DNA from: a virus
DNA length: 59,149 nt
Virus record (IMG/VR): IMGVR_UViG_3300018465_000001
Coordinates: 1 to 59,149 of that record
Direction: 5' to 3' (one strand)
Of this stretch, positions 55,101-59,149 are shown one piece after another. A program made the translations under genes and the position numbers. Numbering within the stretch: the first letter of the stretch is position 1; the number at the start of each line of letters is the position of its first letter. Below the pieces are notes generated by a model. The model searched no databases, had not been told where the DNA came from, and was given only the letters and a program-made list of their open reading frames with translations.

Positions 55101-56643
55101 CGGCGGTCAGCGCCTGAGCCAGCGCCGCGCCCTCCAGGACCGGCGCCTCATCGAACACGAAGAACTCGGCGCCGGTGCGGAACGCGCTGGTGATCTGCTT
55201 ACGGAGTTCGTCCGGCTCGTTCACCCAGTTCATCGGCTGGGCCGCGTGGCCGGTGTAGACCGTGAGGATCGAGTCGGCCAGCAGGTTCTTGCCCACGCCC
55301 ATCTGCAGGCCGTCAACCACGGCCATCGGGGCGCGCGGCATCATGCCCCGGATCGTCGGGGTGATCACCAGGCCCAGGAGGTTGGCCCGGTCGGCCTCGG
55401 TGTCGACGGGGAAGTCCCCCAGCCACTCCTCCATGATCAGGTTTCGGGCCTGAGCGATCTGGTCGGCCGTCGGGCTCTCCGGAACCTCGATCCCCTCGAA
55501 TGCCTCGTCCGGCATGAGGATGGTCCTGGTTGTCTCGTCGTATCCGGGCTCGGTGACGATCGTTCCGTCGGGGCGGACGAACGGCGCGTGCGCCAGCCGC
55601 TCCAGCTTGGCGAACCGGTCGGACCGGCTCATGGTCGCGGCCATGGTGCCGGAGTCCGGCCAGGCGAACGAGTAGGTGGTGCCCTGGGCTCCCTCGTTCT
55701 CGTTCACCGTGACGGCCGTGGCCTGGACGATGTCGTGGAAGGACCCCCGGTCCACCGGGTGCATGGCGTCGTTGATGCGCCGGGAGATCACCCCGCCATG
55801 GCTGAACAGCTCGGTGGCGTTCCAGCGCTTGAGGAGAGCGTCGGTCAGGTCGTTGATCACCTCGTACCGGTCGCGGTTCACGATGAGGGTCGGTCGGTCG
55901 GCTCCCCCGGTCGGCACGGTCCCTCCCTTCTTGCGCGCCTTGGGCGCACGGTCGGCGGGCTTGGGCTTCGCGCCCTCGATCAGGCGGACCAGGTACGCGG
56001 CGCGCCGGTCGGCCGGTCGGCTGGCCAGGATGTCGTCCAGGCCGGACTTGCCGCCACCGGGGAGGCGGCCGAACAGCACCTTGTCTGCTCCCTCCATGGC
56101 CAGGGCCTCGGTCAGCCCCATCCCGGCGGAGTAGACGTCCGGGTTGGTGGCCGCGTCCGCGTCCAGGATCACGACCACCTTCTTGCCGTCCAGAACGGCC
56201 AGGTCGGGGATCGGCACCCCGTCGATCTGCCACATCCGGCATCCGGCGATCGAGTAGACGCTCATCCCGGCCGGTGCGTAGCTGGCCCCGGCCAGTCCCT
56301 GTTTGGTCCCCTCGATGATCAGCGCGGTGTCTGCGCCGTCCACCTCGCGCAAGGCCCACAGGACCGGCTCGGCCGCGCGGCCGAACACGTACTTGCGGGG
56401 CTTGCCGGTCTTCTGGTCCACGGTCGGGTTGTCCGGCCGGGCCTGGAACATGACCCGGCCGTCGGGGGAGGTCCAGGGGAAGAGGATGGCCGGGAAGTTG
56501 GCGAAGTTGACCCAGTTGTCGTCGCCGGTCGCCTCCATGTCGGCGCGGCTGTTGACGGTGCGCACACCCAGCTTCTCAGCCAGGTCGGGGTCCACGGCCT
56601 GGCTGGCGAGGTATGCCCGGTGCTCGGTGCTCAGGTTGGTCAC
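52177..56643 (-). CDS. Primase/ATPase/DNA polymerase I fusion
   Basis: 1,488 residues. TOPRIM-type EGTKQG (111) and LDADA (D161/D163) near the N terminus; AAA-like ATPase with DGLQMGVGKN (444-453, Asn instead of Ser/Thr) and FFVFDEA (about 494-500); Cys-rich insert ~823-850; 3'-5' exonuclease D899/E901, NIMAFD (955-960), YMNRD; family-A polymerase motif A D1284, O-helix K1330/Y1338, motif C HDE (1439-1441). GTG 56643 has GGAAGGA 7 nt upstream. Replicates the phage genome. Confidence 0.9.
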   Translation of the reverse strand: MTNLSTEHRAYLASQAVDPDLAEKLGVRTVNSRADMEATGDDNWVNFANFPAILFPWTSPDGRVMFQARPDNPTVDQKTGKPRKYVFGRAAEPVLWALREVDGADTALIIEGTKQGLAGASYAPAGMSVYSIAGCRMWQIDGVPIPDLAVLDGKKVVVILDADAATNPDVYSAGMGLTEALAMEGADKVLFGRLPGGGKSGLDDILASRPADRRAAYLVRLIEGAKPKPADRAPKARKKGGTVPTGGADRPTLIVNRDRYEVINDLTDALLKRWNATELFSHGGVISRRINDAMHPVDRGSFHDIVQATAVTVNENEGAQGTTYSFAWPDSGTMAATMSRSDRFAKLERLAHAPFVRPDGTIVTEPGYDETTRTILMPDEAFEGIEVPESPTADQIAQARNLIMEEWLGDFPVDTEADRANLLGLVITPTIRGMMPRAPMAVVDGLQMGVGKNLLADSILTVYTGHAAQPMNWVNEPDELRKQITSAFRTGAEFFVFDEAPVLEGAALAQALTAETWQDRILGVSTMAHFPNRVTWMSLGNNVQVKGDITRRVYRIALRPRYANPQDRAASSFRHPGQSGLDLLSWTRKHRKELLTAILTLVRAWYAAGAPYPKRGVSFGSFEVWERMVGGIVETAGMADFLGNLKVWRSESDFDSQYWIGHLGWLRDQFADRPFKTAQVREKALTDPASFLAPPKLDDPSEKTYGKALGEAYGRIRGRRYGDHWLERVGSAHGHVSVYRVFSDDDLPPAPPVEPEPESPPWDDTDVSIPEPDPAPYNEHGDARGADESDLTGGQTDQPPSITDELEALVAGMVDTEWDGKLGCSLHGGVCVDRGPDVSGWIDCAPTVCGHEPEVEAVNVVTTEEGHGLLSPIQIDPDEDTSDGHFRALPDVPSVVTFDLETGDAGDLYRADPETYVRIGATARDDQDVDAHTTKRVAQYVAHEIKRGRTVTGHNIMAFDIPALVRSGAMTMDEVHRMVADGRVFDALIGARYLDPPMARDKGVDAARKYDLGTLAAKYRLGEKLTDVSHGLEKKYGGWDQIPIDVNDPSTERAADAALFIDYMNRDVELSRLLHARLMIELDGVVPEYVKREHRVAAIAAQITHNGFRVDEKLLAERVTEIQQTKEKALAYLAARFGVPLADGKGTAYKSPLATKAGKEAIGKALTDLGVPDKALWRTPKSGDLQLSADAMRFYGREYGQKSPDLRKLCTAVYRIVSARSVYETIQNHTMPDGRVHPRVSFRQATGRWSLTEPGLTVMGKRGGRHVERAVLLPDPGQVLISADLSQVDMRAVAGLSQDQAYIEMLKSEDPHSELAIALFGSKEYREQAKAIGHGWNYGESLRRISAENDIEPRLVAQFDQSMRERFGRLVEWREEVRALAESGALLDNGFGRKMRPDPQRAHTQGPALMGQGAARDIMMTGLLRLPAEILPMLRAQVHDEIVLSVPADRAEEIGRTVVEALSFEWRGVPILADVSRTGTDWSKCYEK
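54340..54355. promoter_or_regulatory. Intragenic operator copy TGACACGTCAGTGTCA
   Basis: Exact copy within the polymerase. Confidence 0.55.
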
Positions 56644-56694
56644 GCTCGGTTCCTTCCGATGAAACGACCGGCCCACCCCCGGTGGGCCGGTCCG

Positions 56695-56710
56695 TCGTTG
56701 TCCAGTGTCA
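56695..56710. promoter_or_regulatory. Half operator spanning a stop
   Basis: Only CAGTGTCA half is good; again includes the TGA of the coiled-coil gene. Confidence 0.3.
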
Positions 56711-57379
56711 CGCGAGCGTGTCGAGAGCCTTGCCGATCTCCCGGCTGAGGAAGGTGATTCCACGTGCGGAGGTCATCTCGCAGACCCGGGTCACCTCGGG
56801 GTTGGACAGGATGACCCGGGTGTTGTCGATCCGGCGTGTCAGCTCGGCCACGTCGTTCTCCAGCTTGGCCAGCGCCTGACGGCCGAGCATGGCCACGTGT
56901 TGGTCACCGTCGCATCCGCCGGTGCACACGTGGGCCGTGCTGAATTTCAGATTGGCCTCGTCCCGCTGACGCCGAAGTTCTACGATCTCCCGGTGGTCGG
57001 CCTGACGCCCTTCCTCCAGCTCGGCCACCCGGCGCTCCAGCTCATTACGCTGGGCCCGGAACATGTCCGCGTCCTTCTCGCGCAGCTCCAGTTTCCCGGC
57101 GCACGTGGAGTGCTCCCGGGTGACCCGGTCGGCGCGGTTCCGCTCGGTGTGCCGGTCCTCGTCGTATCCCCGGACCTTCTCCTCCAGCTCGGAGACCCGG
57201 CCCCGGAGCTTGCCGATCTGCTCCAGGTGCATCTCCTCGTTGGTCTGGTACTGGTCGATCTCGGCCTGGGTGTAGACCCGGCTCTCGGCCACCTGGCGGA
57301 TCTCGGCACCGGACCCCGTGATCTCGATGGTCACGTGGTCGGCGTGGAACTCCTCCGCCGTTCTGATCCTGATCTCCAT
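56708..57379 (-). CDS. Coiled-coil protein upstream of polymerase
   Basis: 223 residues; long coiled coil (LEQIGKLRGRVSELEEKVRG...ELERRVAELEEGRQ) and C-terminal VCTGGCDGD. ATG 57379 after GGGGAG. Role in replication unknown. Confidence 0.65.
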   Translation of the reverse strand: MEIRIRTAEEFHADHVTIEITGSGAEIRQVAESRVYTQAEIDQYQTNEEMHLEQIGKLRGRVSELEEKVRGYDEDRHTERNRADRVTREHSTCAGKLELREKDADMFRAQRNELERRVAELEEGRQADHREIVELRRQRDEANLKFSTAHVCTGGCDGDQHVAMLGRQALAKLENDVAELTRRIDNTRVILSNPEVTRVCEMTSARGITFLSREIGKALDTLA

Positions 57380-57435
57380 GGACTCTCCCCGTCCTCAGAT
57401 GATGCGGGGGGACTGATCTCCCCCCGCCTTCAACG

Positions 57436-57726
57436 TTACCTTACAGCCCGGCCGGGCAAGTATGCAACCCGGCCGGTCACGCGGGCCTCGGACCTCCAGC
57501 CGTGGACCCGTTGAGCAAATCCGTCTTTCCAGCGCTCCCCGTACTGATCGTGAACCCACCGGAACGTGTATCCGTAGTGCCGGGCGAACCTGATCACCGA
57601 GTCCCGGGCCGCAGTCTGGAGGTCGGCCCCGGCCGGGTGGCGGTCCTCCCAGGCCACCCGGACGATGTAGTCCCCGACCTCCAGCGCCTTGTTGGCCTCA
57701 TCCTGGGGCCGTCCGTCGCTCGTCAT
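57436..57726 (-). CDS. Small protein after the helicase
   Basis: 96 residues; DRHPAGADLQTAARDSVIRFARHYGYTFRWVHDQYGERWKDGFA, alpha/beta, unknown function. ATG 57726 overlaps helicase TGA. Confidence 0.6.
   Translation of the reverse strand: MTSDGRPQDEANKALEVGDYIVRVAWEDRHPAGADLQTAARDSVIRFARHYGYTFRWVHDQYGERWKDGFAQRVHGWRSEARVTGRVAYLPGRAVR
57438..57467 (-). promoter_or_regulatory. Promoter, TTGCAT-18-TAAGGT
   Basis: TTGCAT 57467-57462, TAAGGT 57443-57438; overlaps the stop of 57436-57726. Confidence 0.6.
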
Positions 57727-59149
57727 CGGGGAAGCATTCCCAGGCGCCGGAGCGCGTGACGGCCCGCGATCCGCGTGGAGAGATCGCTGGCCTCCCCTGC
57801 CGTCGCGATGCGGTCCAGCTTCTCGGACGGGAACCCCTGGCGGATCAGGCGTGCCTTCTGAGCCTCGGACGGCTTGTTCTTGCGCCACCGGGCGGATCGC
57901 TCGGCCAGCTTCTGGAACGCCTTGGCCCTGTCCTCCCCAATGCCCATGGCCCAGTCAGCCGGGATCTCGTCCTGGATCACGGTCAGTCGGTTGCCTTCGT
58001 AGGTGACCAGTTTCCACGCGTCGGTGCTGACCGGTGCCATCACCACGACCTCCTTACCGGCGGTCAGGCAGTACGCGCCACCGGGGAGGGGCAGCCAGGT
58101 CAGCCGGGACGCGCCGAACACGTCCACCTTGCCGCCACCGACGGCCCGGCAATTCTCGTGCCGGGTCCCGCCACCCAGGCAGATGTCCCGAGGGAGATAG
58201 CGCTGGCAGAGTCGGCACCGGTGCTCGGGGAAGTCGCACGGCACCTCGCAGCTCGGGCACGCCTGCTTCTCCCCCGGGCCCTTGCGCTCCACCGGCGCAT
58301 CCATGTCCAGCCCGAGGTCCACCAGGCCGACCAACTCGTGCCGGTTGCTGGCCCCCACGATGTCCAGGACCATCAGATCCTTCTTGGTGGGGTGGAGGCG
58401 GGTGCCCCGGCCGACCATCTGGACGTACAGCCCGTGGAACCGGGTGGGCCGGGCCACGACCACGCACGACACGGAGGGCTCGTCGAACCCCTCGGTGAGC
58501 ACGGCGCAGTTGACCACGACCTGGGTTTCACCGGTCTTGAGGCGCCGGAGGATCGCGCGCCGGAGTTCGGTCTCCGTCCCACCGTCCACGGCCTCGGCCG
58601 GGATGCCGCGCTTGCACAGCTCGGCCGCCAGGTGGTGCGCCGTGGCGATCGTCGGGGTGAAAGCCACGCCCTTCCGGTCGGCCGCGTGCTCCTTGTAGGC
58701 GTCCGCGATCTGCTCGATGGCGCCCGCGTCCTCCATGGCCTTGCCCAGGTCTCCGCCGGACAGGTCCCCGTCCGAGCCCTTGCGGACCTTGCCCATGTCC
58801 ATCTTGGTCTCGACCACCACGGCCGGAAGGATCGGGACGAGGTACCCGCCCTCCTCCCCCTTCTTGCGATCGCCGTAGATGGCTTCCCGGATTGACATGT
58901 AAGAGACAACCCGCTCCCACACGCCCAGGGTCTTGCCGTTGTCGCGCTCCGGGGTGGCTGTGAACCCGACGGTCAACGGGCCGTATTCGGACCAGGAGCC
59001 CATCCCCTGGAGAACCTTGGTCCAGGTCGGTGCCGGTGCGTGGTGGGCCTCGTCCACGATCAGCGTGCCGAACGGGGAGGACTTGGCACTCAGCGCCAGC
59101 TCAGCCAGCCGCTTGTCCCGGCTCACGGTCTGGACCGAGGCCACGACCA
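57723..59149 (-). CDS. SF2 helicase, C-terminal part (joins 1-400)
   Basis: Contains VDEAHH, GFTATPERDNGK, QMVGRGTRL (motif VI), a Cys-rich zinc segment (ACPSCEVPCDFPEHRCRLC) and a basic helical end. The N-terminal 92 residues are only on the other contig end. Confidence 0.9.
   Translation of the reverse strand, partial: VVASVQTVSRDKRLAELALSAKSSPFGTLIVDEAHHAPAPTWTKVLQGMGSWSEYGPLTVGFTATPERDNGKTLGVWERVVSYMSIREAIYGDRKKGEEGGYLVPILPAVVVETKMDMGKVRKGSDGDLSGGDLGKAMEDAGAIEQIADAYKEHAADRKGVAFTPTIATAHHLAAELCKRGIPAEAVDGGTETELRRAILRRLKTGETQVVVNCAVLTEGFDEPSVSCVVVARPTRFHGLYVQMVGRGTRLHPTKKDLMVLDIVGASNRHELVGLVDLGLDMDAPVERKGPGEKQACPSCEVPCDFPEHRCRLCQRYLPRDICLGGGTRHENCRAVGGGKVDVFGASRLTWLPLPGGAYCLTAGKEVVVMAPVSTDAWKLVTYEGNRLTVIQDEIPADWAMGIGEDRAKAFQKLAERSARWRKNKPSEAQKARLIRQGFPSEKLDRIATAGEASDLSTRIAGRHALRRLGMLPR
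59027..59149. repeat. Terminal direct repeat (right copy)
   Basis: Identical to 1-123. Confidence 0.95.

Noticed and set aside
54439-56748. Very long plus-strand frame opposite the polymerase
   Set aside because: Composition is typical of the complement of a GC-rich gene; the minus frame has complete polymerase motifs.

Overview
The window is an almost complete actinobacteriophage genome, tailed and with siphovirus-type gene content. It is GC-rich and tightly packed. The first 123 bases recur as the last 123 (1-123 = 59027-59149) and a helicase gene reads across the join, so the contig is a circular map of about 59,026 bp cut inside that gene. The probable host is a streptomycete or a relative: codons are high-GC, two secreted proteins resemble the Streptomyces metalloproteinase-inhibitor family (I36), and many genes start with GTG or have TAnnnT boxes right before the start codon. 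No integrase, ParA or other lysogeny-maintenance gene was recognised.

Layout (nearly all genes on the minus strand). Replication/recombination: SF2 helicase (57723 through the join to 400), two paralogous OB-fold-like proteins, a YqaJ-type exonuclease, a RuvC-like resolvase and small unknowns (400-5809), a SprT-like metalloprotein (5917-6711), and on the other side of the join a 1,488-residue TOPRIM/AAA/proofreading/family-A DNA polymerase fusion (52177-56643). 6808-8935: divergent small regulatory-type genes and membrane proteins. 8946-12170: three glycosyltransferase genes, one fused to a methyltransferase-like and a SAP-like domain. 12361-23134: tail tip, two tandem His-rich collar fibres and the tape measure. 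23517-32483: chaperone candidates, a possible anti-CBASS hairpin protein, neck proteins, tail tube candidate, decoration-like proteins and major capsid. 32688-34543: three plus-strand promoters/operons of small genes. 34630-40526: capsid protease, MuF protein with an intein, portal, tiny membrane peptides. 40588-44158: winged-helix paralogues, HNH and zinc-finger proteins. 44220-45565: plus-strand cassette of tiny (membrane) proteins. 45653-46773: holin and endolysin. 47091-48716: operon with an HTH regulator and two secreted I36-like proteins. 48769-51220: terminase. 51379-52059: a secreted metzincin-type protease.

Two features stand out. First, the MuF gene carries an intein at its conserved CRC motif, and the intein's middle contains, on the OPPOSITE strand, a well-formed gene (36352-37086) for an HTH plus PD-(D/E)xK/EDxHD-like nuclease, with its own ribosome site and a possible -10 box formed by the intein's C-terminal codons. 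This looks like an antisense-encoded homing endonuclease nested in an intein. Second, at least 25 copies of a 16-bp inverted repeat (TGAC-N8-GTCA) are spread over the genome. Several overlap -35 boxes of near-identical promoters, and several contain the stop codon of a gene just before a terminator. This is a stoperator/CIR-like regulatory network.

Transcription seems to be organised by modules of terminator + operator + promoter; genes inside operons are commonly joined by ATGA/GTGA overlaps. Many genes lacking a Shine-Dalgarno have a TAnnnT box exactly 6-7 nt before the start codon, implying leaderless mRNAs, including terminase, tape measure, DUF1360 and chaperone genes.
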